Assembly (NCBI RefSeq): GCF_022811645.1 | Contig: NZ_CP094534.1 | Span: forward strand, 3,968,001-4,032,000 | Source of the DNA: Hymenobacter monticola | GTDB lineage: Bacteria > Bacteroidota > Bacteroidia > Cytophagales > Hymenobacteraceae | Direction of reading: 5' to 3' | Length of the DNA stretch: 64,000 bases | Part shown: positions 8,720 to 16,797 of the stretch, in pieces | Layout of the letters: each line of letters begins with the position of its first letter | How positions within the stretch are numbered: position 1 is the first letter of the stretch | The notes under the pieces: generated by a model | Seen by the model: only the letters and a program-made list of their open reading frames with translations | Told to the model about the DNA's origin: nothing | The model's database searches: none | Made by a program: the position numbers and the translations under genes

Positions 8720-9481
8720 GTGAAATCCCTCCTAATCCTCGACTCGACCTTACTGCTAGGCAACTGCGTTACAACCTCTCGGCCAGCTCAGCCAGTGACC
8801 ACCGCCCCGTTCGAAATGCGGCTGGAGCAGTGGACCCTATTTGATTCAGCCCGCCAGCGAGCCATTCCCGTGGTTCTGTACCGGCCGGCGCATAGCAACG
8901 CAAGGAGCCCGCTGAAGCCCGCCATTCTCAGCCACGGCTACGGCGGGCACAACACCGACTACACCTTCCTGGCCCAGACGCTGCTGGCGCACGGCTACCT
9001 GGTGGCCAGCATCCAGCACGAACTGCCCACCGATGCCCCCATGCCCACCACGGGCAACGTGCGCGAAGTGCGCCGGCCCTTCTGGGAGCGCGGCGTGCAG
9101 AACATCCTGTTTGTGCGGCAGGCACTGCAGCGGAAATATCCCCGGGTCGATTTCAGCGAATTGCTGCTAGTGGGCCATTCCAACGGCGGCGACACGGCCA
9201 TGCTTTTTGCCGCGGAGCACCCGGCCCTGGTAGCACGGGTGGTTTCGCTCGATAACCGGCGCGTGCCCTTCCCGCGCGCCGCGCGGCCCCGGGTGCTCAC
9301 GCTCCGTTCGTCCGACCAGGTGGCCGACCCCGGCGTGCTGCCCACGCCCGCCGAGCAAGCACGGTTTGGGACGACCCTGGTGCCGCTCAAAAACACCATT
9401 CACAACGATATGTGGGACGGGGCTACGGCGGCGCAGAAAGCGGAAATGAACGCAGCAGTATCGCACTTTCTGGAGAATTGA
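8720..9481 (+). CDS. Alpha/beta hydrolase, likely secreted
   Basis: About 253 residues when started at GTG 8720, which gives a short hydrophobic leader ending in LLLGNC, a plausible lipobox. The in-frame ATG at 8675 would add 15 residues and hide the leader, so the start is uncertain. The fold is clear: an oxyanion strand with ILSHGYGGH, the nucleophile elbow GHSNGG with the catalytic Ser, an Asp-bearing loop in SLDNRR, and a late His in NTIHNDMWDG. This is the dienelactone hydrolase/PET hydrolase-like side of the superfamily. Substrate unknown. Divergent from the MscS gene. Confidence 0.85.
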   Translation: MKSLLILDSTLLLGNCVTTSRPAQPVTTAPFEMRLEQWTLFDSARQRAIPVVLYRPAHSNARSPLKPAILSHGYGGHNTDYTFLAQTLLAHGYLVASIQHELPTDAPMPTTGNVREVRRPFWERGVQNILFVRQALQRKYPRVDFSELLLVGHSNGGDTAMLFAAEHPALVARVVSLDNRRVPFPRAARPRVLTLRSSDQVADPGVLPTPAEQARFGTTLVPLKNTIHNDMWDGATAAQKAEMNAAVSHFLEN

Positions 9482-9657
9482 ACAAGAAAACTGCCGCGTA
9501 CGGAACGTTGAAATGCGTCGCGCAGGCGGAGAATGAGCAGTAGAATCCAACGCTGCGGGCTTGGCGCGGACGGGAGGCAGGAAGTATTAGCCGAGGCATT
9601 TGGCTACGTCAGCGAATAGCAGAGCCCGGCATGGGACAATCCATTCAGGTTTCTATA

Positions 9658-9665
9658 TAAATTTG
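9658..9665 (+). promoter_or_regulatory. Bacteroidota -7 box (TAAATTTG)
   Basis: Exact match to TAnnTTTG, 18 bases before the ATG of the GrpB-like gene, in an AT-rich patch. No good -33 TTG is visible at the right distance. Confidence 0.45.
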
Positions 9666-9683
9666 GTGTCCTAATTCAAGCCA

Positions 9684-10286
9684 ATGTTAGCGCAGCAGGT
9701 ATTTCGGAAATCAAGGCCAGTGGTGCTGTTACCCTACCGCGAATCGTGGGCTGATGAGTTCACCGAAATTGCCCGTCGCATCCGCGCCGCGGCCGGCCCG
9801 GCCATTTTGCGTATCGACCACATCGGCTCCACGGCCGTGCCGGGCCTGAGCGCGAAGGACGTCATCGACATTCAGGTGACCGTACCTACCCTCGACGACG
9901 TCACGGAGCTAACGCGCCCGCTCTGGCAGGCCGGTTTCCGGCAGGGCGCTTTTGAGTATGACGTGTACCACGCCCTGCCTGAGCAATCGGCAGAGCTGCG
10001 CAAGCTCTACCTGCGCGAGCCGCTGGGCGGGCGCCGCACCCACATCCACGTGCGGGAGGCGGGGCGCTTCAACGCGCGGTTTGCGCTGCTGTTCCGCGAC
10101 TACCTGCGGGCCCACGCGCCGGCCCGCCAGGAGTATGAGCTGCTGAAAACCCGCGCCGCCACGGTTTTCCCCGATAGCATCGAAGGCTATCTGTATTTGA
10201 AAGAACCCGTCTTTCACCTCATCTACCAGGCCGCCGAGTGCTGGGCCAGCCAGATGCGCTGGGCGCCGGCGCCGGAAGTCCGCTAA
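9684..10286 (+). CDS. GrpB/UPF0157 family nucleotidyltransferase-like protein
   Basis: A 200-residue cytoplasmic protein. The diagnostic segment IDHIGSTAVPGLSAKDVIDI at residues 44-63 has the GS and the two Asp residues of the nucleotidyltransferase fold used by the GrpB (UPF0157) family. Further conserved parts are THIHV and FRDYLRAHAPARQEYE. Members are found alone or fused to dephospho-CoA kinase; their substrate is not known. A -7 type promoter box lies just upstream. The stop is only 12 bases from the stop of the convergent TlpA gene and no terminator hairpin is seen between them. Confidence 0.9.
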   Translation: MLAQQVFRKSRPVVLLPYRESWADEFTEIARRIRAAAGPAILRIDHIGSTAVPGLSAKDVIDIQVTVPTLDDVTELTRPLWQAGFRQGAFEYDVYHALPEQSAELRKLYLREPLGGRRTHIHVREAGRFNARFALLFRDYLRAHAPARQEYELLKTRAATVFPDSIEGYLYLKEPVFHLIYQAAECWASQMRWAPAPEVR

Positions 10287-10298
10287 GGGCCCGCCGCC

Positions 10299-10976
10299 TC
10301 ATAAGGCCCGCCCAATGGCCTCGCGCAGTCGCGTTAGGTTGTCGGTGTATTCCTGGTCGTAAGTGAAGCGCCCCTGGCGGTCGATGACGGCCGTGGTGGG
10401 GTAGCCCAGCACGCCGAACTGCCGGGCCACGTCGCTCGCCTCGGGCAGCACCGCGAAGCCGAAGTCGCCGCGCGTGGCCAGAAACTTGCGGAGCGCCTCA
10501 GCCTTGTCGCGTGCCAACGACACAAACACCACGTCCGGGTTGTCTCGGTAGGCGGCCGTGAGCGCCTTCAGGTTCGGCATTTCCTCGATGCAGTAGGGGC
10601 AGCGGATGAACCAGAAATTCACCACCACGACCTTGCCGCGCAAATCGGCCAGCGCCACGGGCTGGCCCGTGCGCACGTCCACGCCGCTGAAAGTGGGGGC
10701 GGGCTTGCCGAAGGTGCGCGCCGGCGACAGGGCCTGCGAGCGCACGGCGTCGGGCGAGTCAGCTGGGCGCAGCGAAATAGACATGAAGGCGCGGCCCTGG
10801 GACTGGTAGTCGTAGACGGCAAACTTGCCGGTGCGCAGCTTGGCCTTGAACTCGTCCTTAAGAATGACCTGGCCGTCAACGTCTTTAAACACCGTGGCTT
10901 TGGTGACTTTGGCGCGCTGGGCGGCGGCGGGCAGCGTGGCGAGCAGCAGGGCCGCCCACAGGTAGGGTCGCATCAT
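10299..10976 (-). CDS. TlpA-like thioredoxin-fold disulfide protein
   Basis: About 225 residues from the ATG at 10976 (a second ATG follows directly; the open frame upstream begins only with TTG). MMRPYLWAALLLATLPAAAQ is a Sec signal peptide, so the protein works in the periplasm. After about 70 residues specific to this protein the AhpC/TSA-thioredoxin domain starts at FGKPAPTFSGVDVRTG. It carries the redox pair CPYC at about 126-129 and the cis-Pro loop GYPTTAVIDRQG. The active site is preceded by NFWFIR, with Arg next to the first Cys. A reductant of c-type cytochrome or secreted protein disulfides is likely. No resA or ccm gene is adjacent. Confidence 0.88.
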   Translation of the reverse strand: MMRPYLWAALLLATLPAAAQRAKVTKATVFKDVDGQVILKDEFKAKLRTGKFAVYDYQSQGRAFMSISLRPADSPDAVRSQALSPARTFGKPAPTFSGVDVRTGQPVALADLRGKVVVVNFWFIRCPYCIEEMPNLKALTAAYRDNPDVVFVSLARDKAEALRKFLATRGDFGFAVLPEASDVARQFGVLGYPTTAVIDRQGRFTYDQEYTDNLTRLREAIGRAL

Positions 10977-11075
10977 GCGGGACAAGTTGGATAGAAATCA
11001 GGGAACCAACGGTGAAATCGCAAGTCCATTGCTCGGCCGCCAGCCAAAGCAGGCCACCCATGCCGGGCCCTGGGC

Positions 11076-12353
11076 TTAGCCCGGCAGCGCCCGCAGGGCC
11101 GCCAGGGCCTCCTGGGTTTTGCGGCGGTATTTGCGGGCTTCGCGGGCGTTGTCGTCGTCGCGGTCGGTTTCGCGGGTGGGCGTGGGGATGCCGCTGGCGA
11201 AATAGCTAAGCAGGGTTTGGCGCAGGGCGGGGGTGAGGTGGCGGAACTTGTGCTGGTGCAGCCGGCGCAGCAGCTCGCCGTAGGTGCGGTCGGCCAGCAC
11301 GTAGGCAGTGGGCTGGGTGGGCGCGCCGGTATCGAGGTTGGTGTCGGCCAGGGGCCGGGTGCGGGACGTGTCGGCGGGCTGTTCCCGCACCAGGGCGCGA
11401 AACCGGGCCTCCGAGTCCTGGTAGCTGCGATGAAACTGCAGGGCCCCCGGCACGTCGGGCAGGGTGAAGGCGTAGGGCTTGAGCGGGCCGATTTTGGGCA
11501 GCACGCGCAGCACGTTGGCCATCAGCTTGGCCCCGAAACCCGGCCGCTCGTAGTCGCTCCCAAACTCGCGGCGGTACAGCCGGCGGTTGGCGTGGTAGAG
11601 CGAGTCGCCGCGCCGGGCGCGTGGGCTCAGCTCCCGGATTTCGTCGTGCTTGTGGTGCCAGGCGGCACGGGCGGCGGCCGGCAGCAGCTGGTTCACGGCA
11701 AAGCGAAACATGACGATGCTGGCGTCCACGCTCAGAAAAATCTGCTTCATCTCAATGCCGTAGGTTTGCCGGAAGGCGCGCTCCATCACCGGCTTGCTCA
11801 CCCGAAAGCCAATGGCCTTGTGGTATTTCTGGCTTTGGTAGCGCCCGGCGGCCACCTGCACCACGTCGAAGGAAAATTCCATCTCGGTGTGCCGCACGCG
11901 CGACTGCTCGTAGGTCACCACGGGCCCGAACTTGGCCTTCAGGTCGGGGTACACCGTCGGGATAATCAGGTTGGTGCCTTCGGGGTGGCCCACGTTGTCG
12001 GCTGCGTAGTGGGCCAGCGCGCCCAGCGCAAAGGCGTATTCGTTGCGGTTGCGGGCCTCGCGCAGCAGGTTGCGCACGAAGTCGCCGGAGCGCACGTAGT
12101 GCGTCAGGTTGGTGAACAGGCTGGAGCCCAGCGGGTAGTAGCCCATGTCTTGCAGAATGGCGCCGCCGTAGGCGTAGCTTTTGGCCCGGTTCATTTCCTT
12201 GGCAGTGCCGCCGGGGTAGTGGCGCTCCAACTGGGGCGCAATGCAGTTGGCCCAGGTGGTGTCGATGATGGCCTGGTGGGTGAGCACCGAGTAGGCCGCG
12301 GCCGGCGCGGCGGGCGCGGCCAGCAGCAAAAACAGGAAAAGGCGAAACAGCAT
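11076..12353 (-). CDS. Zinc-dependent phospholipase C family protein
   Basis: A 425-residue secreted protein. A very hydrophobic signal peptide ends around PAAAYSVLTH, leaving a mature N-terminus near Trp/Tyr-Ser as in phospholipase C-type enzymes. The helical domain has the expected zinc ligands: TH early (LTHQAI), YGGAILQDMGYYP, an internal GALAHYAADNVGHPEG with HxxxD spacing, and later histidines. Bacteroidota carry many such zinc-dependent phospholipase C-like proteins of unproved activity. The C-terminal 100 residues are Arg-rich and not part of the family core. A single gene, divergent from the Cys/His protein at 12532. Confidence 0.85.
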   Translation of the reverse strand: MLFRLFLFLLLAAPAAPAAAYSVLTHQAIIDTTWANCIAPQLERHYPGGTAKEMNRAKSYAYGGAILQDMGYYPLGSSLFTNLTHYVRSGDFVRNLLREARNRNEYAFALGALAHYAADNVGHPEGTNLIIPTVYPDLKAKFGPVVTYEQSRVRHTEMEFSFDVVQVAAGRYQSQKYHKAIGFRVSKPVMERAFRQTYGIEMKQIFLSVDASIVMFRFAVNQLLPAAARAAWHHKHDEIRELSPRARRGDSLYHANRRLYRREFGSDYERPGFGAKLMANVLRVLPKIGPLKPYAFTLPDVPGALQFHRSYQDSEARFRALVREQPADTSRTRPLADTNLDTGAPTQPTAYVLADRTYGELLRRLHQHKFRHLTPALRQTLLSYFASGIPTPTRETDRDDDNAREARKYRRKTQEALAALRALPG

Positions 12354-12531
12354 GAAAAGCGGGCGCTACAGAAAAATTAACCTCGGCAACGTGGAAACCG
12401 GCGGGGGCGTTGTCGGGGATGCGAAAGGGAGGGGCTGGCCGGTATCATTCTGCGCTGGCCACAATAATTGACCGGCGTTTCGCCGTTGTGCGCCCAGGCC
12501 GGAACCAGGAACAGCCGGCGCCCCTTCGCGT

Positions 12532-13296
12532 ATGAAAACCAGTGTTCTGGCCCTGCTCTTGCTGGCCGGCTTGCGGGGCTGCTTTGCCCAAAATGCTGCC
12601 TCCGACAGCACCGCCGGTTCATCGGAAAAAGCCGCGGCCGAGAAATTCTCGGCGCCCGCCTACCGGGCCACCCTGCGCCGCTTCACCGCGCGGCGCCTGC
12701 GGCTGGCGGCCCGCTATCGGCAGGCGCCCACCCGCGTCGCCCGGGCGGCCCGTCTGGTTGAGGCACGGGAGCTGCTGCTCACGGCCCTCGACAGCACCAT
12801 CTTTCCGGCTTGGGAAGGCACGCCGTGGGCCTTTTACGGCACCACCTGGGAGCCGCGGCGCGGGCGCATTGCCTGCGGCTACTTCGTCACGACTTCGCTG
12901 CACGACGCCGGGCTGCGCTTGCAGCGCACCGTGCTGGCCAAGCAGACCTCGGAGTGCATCATCAAAAACCTGACCTCGGAAGCCCACATCACCCGCTACC
13001 GGGGCGTGGAGCCCGCCGATTTTGTGCGGCAGGTGCGCGCGCTAGGCCCGGGCCTCTACGTGCTGGGGCTCGATTTCCACGTGGCTTTCCTGCGGGTGCG
13101 CGCAGGTGGGGCCGTGCAAATGGTGCATTCGTCCTATGTCGGCCCCGGCACGGTGGTGCGCGAGGCCGCCGAAAGCAGCGCGGCCATCGGCTCGAAATAC
13201 CGCGTGCTGGGCAAGGTGTCGGACGACGACGTATTTGTGCGGCGCTGGCTGCTGGGCGAAGCACTGGCCGTGCACGGCGCCACGGTGAAGGAGTAG
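12532..13296 (+). CDS. Secreted protein with Cys/His active-site-like motifs
   Basis: A 254-residue protein with a signal peptide (MKTSVLALLLLAGLRGCFAQ). After a charged linker the domain begins PAWEGTPWAFYGTTWEP and contains RIACGYFVTTSLHDAGL at about 123-139 and LGLDFHVAFL about 57 residues later. A Cys at the start of a helix followed by a His on a strand is the order of NlpC/P60 and papain-like folds, so a cysteine hydrolase role is a reasonable inference, but not proved. I recall similar proteins of unknown function in other Bacteroidota. It is followed by a degenerate repeat and then the broken acyltransferase gene. Confidence 0.7.
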   Translation: MKTSVLALLLLAGLRGCFAQNAASDSTAGSSEKAAAEKFSAPAYRATLRRFTARRLRLAARYRQAPTRVARAARLVEARELLLTALDSTIFPAWEGTPWAFYGTTWEPRRGRIACGYFVTTSLHDAGLRLQRTVLAKQTSECIIKNLTSEAHITRYRGVEPADFVRQVRALGPGLYVLGLDFHVAFLRVRAGGAVQMVHSSYVGPGTVVREAAESSAAIGSKYRVLGKVSDDDVFVRRWLLGEALAVHGATVKE

Positions 13297-13453
13297 GACG
13301 AGGAAAGGAACGTCAGGCCGCGCGTAGCGTGGCCTTTCGCGTGCGCAGCGCAATGCTTTCGACTGAATACGCTTGCCTGCAAGGTGTTTCGCTGCGCGCA
13401 ACATGATTGTTCTTTTTCTAACTTGGCGGCGTCCTTTCTTCACTGAGCTGCCT

Positions 13454-14650
13454 ATGCCACAAGCTGCTACGCTTACGTCCGTTTCCATTCCCAGCCGCGC
13501 GGCCGTCACCCGGGTTCAGGCCATCGACGTGGTGCGCGGGCTGGTGATGGTCGTCATGGCCCTCGACCACATCCGCGAGTTCTAGAGCCCCACCCGGGTG
13601 CGGCCCGAGGACGTGTCGCAGGCCTCGGTGCTGCTGTTTTTCACGCGCTGGGTCACGCACTTCTGCGCGCCCACGTTCGTGTTTTTGTCGGGCTGCAGCA
13701 TCTACCTGCTGGAACAGAAGCTGGGCAGCCGCCTGCGCCTGAGCAGGTTTCTGCTCACGCGGGGCCTGTGGCTGGTGCTGATGGAGGTCATTGTTATCAA
13801 CTTCATTCTGCAATGGGGCGCTTACAACCTTATTCTGCTGCAGGTTATCTGGGCCATTGGCTGGGGCATGGTGCTGCTGGCGGGGCTGGTGTGGCTGCCG
13901 CGCGGGGTGCTGGCGGCGCTTGCCTTGGCCATCATCGCGGGGCACAACCTACTGCCCAATATGCAGTCCGTCACGGCCGATAACGCCATCTGGGCGCTGC
14001 TGCACAACAGCCCTTTTTTGCTGCCGCTGCCGGGGCTGCCGCCGCTGCTGGTGCCCTATTCCCTGGGGCCGTGGCTGGGCCTGATGCTGGCCGGCTACGT
14101 GGTGGGGCCCTGGTTTGGGCTGCCGCTGGCGGCGCGCAACCGGCGCCTGCGCCTGGCCGGCACGGCGCTGTTGGTGCTGTTTGTGGTGCTACGGGCCACC
14201 AATTGGTACGGCGACCCCCAGCCCTGGAGCGGGCAGCCGCGCGGGTCGATTTACACCGTGCTGTCCTTCATCAACATCACCAAATACCCGCCGTCGCTGC
14301 TGTTTGTGTGCCTCACGCAGGGAGTGGCGCTGTGGCTGCTGAGCGGGGCCGAAACCGCTTCGGGCCGGCTGAGCCGCTGGCTGCGCACCTTCGGGCAGGT
14401 GCCGTTTTTCTACTACCTGCTGCACCTGCTGCTCATCAGTGGGGCCGCCTGGGTGTGGAGCTACCTCGCGTTTGGCCACCCGTTCAACTTCTCCTTTGCC
14501 GAGCCCAAAGACTGGCCCGCCGGCTACCAGCCCAGCCTGGCCCGCGCCTACGCGGTGTGGGCGGGCGTGATATTTACCCTGTACTGGCCCTGCCGCTGGT
14601 ACCGGGGCTACAAGCAGCGGCACAGCCACTGGTGGCTGTCGTACTTGTAG
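13454..14650 (+). pseudogene. HGSNAT/DUF1624-type membrane acyltransferase with in-frame TAG
   Basis: One continuous frame codes for a multi-span protein of the heparan-alpha-glucosaminide N-acetyltransferase-like family. It is interrupted by a TAG at 13583-13585. Before it: MPQAATL...AIDVVRGLVMVVMALDHIREF, the conserved first helix with the active-site region. After it: SPTRVRPEDVSQASVLLFFTRW and about nine further membrane helices to FTLYWPCRWYRGYK. The two halves are in the same frame and join the way intact relatives do, with an aromatic residue expected at the TAG. So this is a nonsense mutation or a sequencing error, less likely read-through. A GTG 12 bases after the TAG could start a product lacking helix 1. 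Confidence 0.85.
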
Positions 14651-14673
14651 GTTAACCCATCTTCAATAACAAG

Positions 14674-14707
14674 AAAGCCCTCGCGAATACTTATTCGCGA
14701 GGGCTTT
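14674..14707. terminator. Bidirectional terminator between convergent genes
   Basis: Sixteen-base perfect arms (AAAGCCCTCGCGAATA) around a two-base gap form a strong hairpin with A/T flanks, between the acyltransferase frame and the convergent small secreted protein. Confidence 0.85.
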
Positions 14708-14730
14708 GCAATGGCAACAGCAGCAGGCTG

Positions 14731-15075
14731 TTAGTTGGAAGTGCGGGACTTGGTTTTCCGGGTTTGGCGGTTGTTCATGCCGTTCGAACGCGTGGCGTCC
14801 GCGGAATTGCTGGTCGGGTCCACCGGGTTGGCGGTGGTGCCGGCCGTGTGGTTGCCCGAAGTGGTGGGCCGGTCGGGAGCGTTGTGAGAAGAGCTGTTTC
14901 GGCCCATTGTGCCGCTCACTTTCTGGCCAACTTTGCTGGTTGGGTCAACGGGGTTGGTGGTGGTGCCGGCCGTGTGGTTGCCGGTGGTCGGCGCACCGGC
15001 GGGGGTGGTCTGCGCCTGGGCTGCCGGGCCGAGCAGGCCAGCAACCAGGAATGTGGACAGCAGGGGCTTTATCAT
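14731..15075 (-). CDS. Small secreted protein with duplicated 20-residue unit
   Basis: A 114-residue protein from ATG 15075 with a signal peptide ending in PAAQAQ. The mature part is low in complexity, polar, and contains two copies of a unit: GNHTAGTTTNPVDPTSK and GNHTAGTTANPVDPTSN, about 40 residues apart. It ends in a basic RQTRKTKSRTSN tail. No known domain. The Ser/Thr/Asn content suggests an unfolded or wall-associated stress protein; this is only a guess. The frame is open upstream to 15186 but the signal peptide fixes the start. Confidence 0.7.
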   Translation of the reverse strand: MIKPLLSTFLVAGLLGPAAQAQTTPAGAPTTGNHTAGTTTNPVDPTSKVGQKVSGTMGRNSSSHNAPDRPTTSGNHTAGTTANPVDPTSNSADATRSNGMNNRQTRKTKSRTSN

Positions 15076-15268
15076 GGGGTTGAATTTGAAAGGGGAAAGG
15101 CAAGGACTAAGAGCAACCTGTTTACGAAGGGTTTGCGCCAAGGTTTGTTGGGCATCTCCGCTCGTCGGATAAACGACCATGGCCATTCCAGTCCGGTGAG
15201 CCAGGATTTGCCCAACCTTCGCCGGGATTGCTCCGTTTCAACCGCTTTTAAGCTTGACGTTAAAGCCG

Positions 15269-16102
15269 ATGAAATTGCTTGCCTCACTGGCCCTCGCGGC
15301 CTCCCTGCTCACTGCTGCCGCCCCGGCGGCCCATGCGCAGCCCAAAGTCACTTCGCCCTATCACACGCGCTTTGCCGTCGACGGCCCCATTGTGCTGGGC
15401 CTGGGCGCCGTGAGCGCCTTTGGCCTCTACCGCGTGCAGCAGAAAAGCGGCCTGAGCGACGCCCAGCTGGCCGCCTTGCGCAAGGAAGACGTGCCGGCCT
15501 TCGACCGGTTTTCGGCCGGCTGGTACAGCGACAACTGGCAGTTGACCAGTGACCTGCTGTGCTACCCCACGCTGGTGATTGCGCCCGGCCTGCTGGCCCT
15601 GAACGATGACGTGCGCGGCCGCTACGGCCAGGTGCTGGGCCTCTACCTGCAAACCATGCTGGCTTCCGACGCCCTGTTCACCACCTCGGTGGGCAACATC
15701 TACCGCTACCGGCCCTACCTCTACGGTACCGAGGGCGGGGGCGGCCGCTCGGGCAAAATCGCCACCAACTCCTTCTTTGCCGGCCACACGGCCCACACGG
15801 CCACGGCCACCTTCTTCGCCGCCAAGGTGTTGCACGATTTCAACCCCGGCTATGAAGGCGAAGGTCTGGTGTGGGGCGCAGCCGCCGTGGTGCCGGCCGC
15901 CGTGGCCTACAGCCGCATCAAGGCAGGCAAGCACTTTCTCTCCGATAATATCGTGGGCTATGCCGTGGGCGCTACCATGGGCATCGTGGTGCCGCAGTTG
16001 CACAAGGAAGCCGGGCGGGCCGGCGTGTCGTTGGTGCCCATGCAGGGCCTGAACGTGAATGGCTACGCCTACAGTGGCTTCGTGCTGTCGAAGCAACTGT
16101 AA
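15269..16102 (+). CDS. PAP2-family phosphatase
   Basis: A 277-residue exported protein starting at ATG 15269 (signal peptide MKLLASLALAASLLTAAAPAAHAQ). The acid phosphatase/PAP2 signature is complete: YRYRPYLYG (motif 1, RP), NSFFAGHTA (motif 2, with the catalytic His) and SRIKAGKHFLSDNIVG (motif 3, Arg, His nucleophile, Asp). Several hydrophobic segments suggest a membrane-bound enzyme with its active site in the periplasm. It probably hydrolyses lipid phosphates such as undecaprenyl diphosphate or phosphatidic acid. It is followed by a strong terminator. Confidence 0.92.
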   Translation: MKLLASLALAASLLTAAAPAAHAQPKVTSPYHTRFAVDGPIVLGLGAVSAFGLYRVQQKSGLSDAQLAALRKEDVPAFDRFSAGWYSDNWQLTSDLLCYPTLVIAPGLLALNDDVRGRYGQVLGLYLQTMLASDALFTTSVGNIYRYRPYLYGTEGGGGRSGKIATNSFFAGHTAHTATATFFAAKVLHDFNPGYEGEGLVWGAAAVVPAAVAYSRIKAGKHFLSDNIVGYAVGATMGIVVPQLHKEAGRAGVSLVPMQGLNVNGYAYSGFVLSKQL

Positions 16103-16179
16103 AAGGCAGCGAGCGGAGTTACCCGTTGATGCCCAACAGAGGCATATCGGCCGGCAGTAAAACCGGCAGTACTACCAGC

Positions 16180-16232
16180 AAGCCCCGGCGAAGCAACACT
16201 CCTTTGGGAGCCTGTTGCTTCACCGGGGCTTT
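16180..16232 (+). terminator. Terminator hairpin after the PAP2 gene
   Basis: Nineteen-base arms (AAGCCCCGGCGAAGCAACA and its complement with one mismatch) around a 14-base loop, ending in TTTT. Confidence 0.85.
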
Positions 16233-16318
16233 TGCAATTAGCAGGCAATGAATGCCTTGCCTGAACAGTCCTGCTGGAGCTGTGCTTGCTTACAGGTGAG
16301 CTGAAAGGAACAGCAGGC

Positions 16319-16651
16319 CTATTTCACCATTCCCAAATTCACCTCGCCCGTGGTTTTGTTTACCTCAAAGCGGGCGCTGTTGGGCATGCGGCGGGCCCAG
16401 TCGCGGCGGGGCACCAGCACCTGCCAGGTGGCGCCGTTGTCGTTCACGCGGGCCGAATCGACCACGTGGAGCGCCGCGTTGGGCAGGGTCTGGATGTAGG
16501 CCGCCGTGAGGGCTTGGGCCTCGGCGGCGGTTTTGGGCGCGGGCGCCGCCTCACTGGGGTTTTGGGCGGCGGTATCGGCTTTGGGGCTCGGCTGGCAGCT
16601 GGCCAGGACCAGGGCCGCGCCGAAAGTGAGATAGGGGAGGAGTGTAGACAT
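16319..16651 (-). CDS. Small hypothetical lipoprotein
   Basis: A 110-residue protein with a leader ending LVLASC, a lipobox. An Ala/Pro/Lys-rich linker (residues 20-43) leads to a 65-residue domain with WQVLVPRRDWARRMPNSARFEVNKTTGEV, which looks like one PepSY-like or cystatin-like alpha/beta unit. No function can be assigned. Confidence 0.7.
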   Translation of the reverse strand: MSTLLPYLTFGAALVLASCQPSPKADTAAQNPSEAAPAPKTAAEAQALTAAYIQTLPNAALHVVDSARVNDNGATWQVLVPRRDWARRMPNSARFEVNKTTGEVNLGMVK

Positions 16652-16797
16652 GGGGCAAAACTAATGCCGCAGCTCGATGGAAATTTTAAAGCGGGGAGCT
16701 TTGCTGAAACGGTTTAGGGCGTAAATTGACCCAGAATTAACCACCCGGTTTTCGCCCTGTTTCCACGTCCTTTTTCACCCTTCACCCCCTTTTCTTT

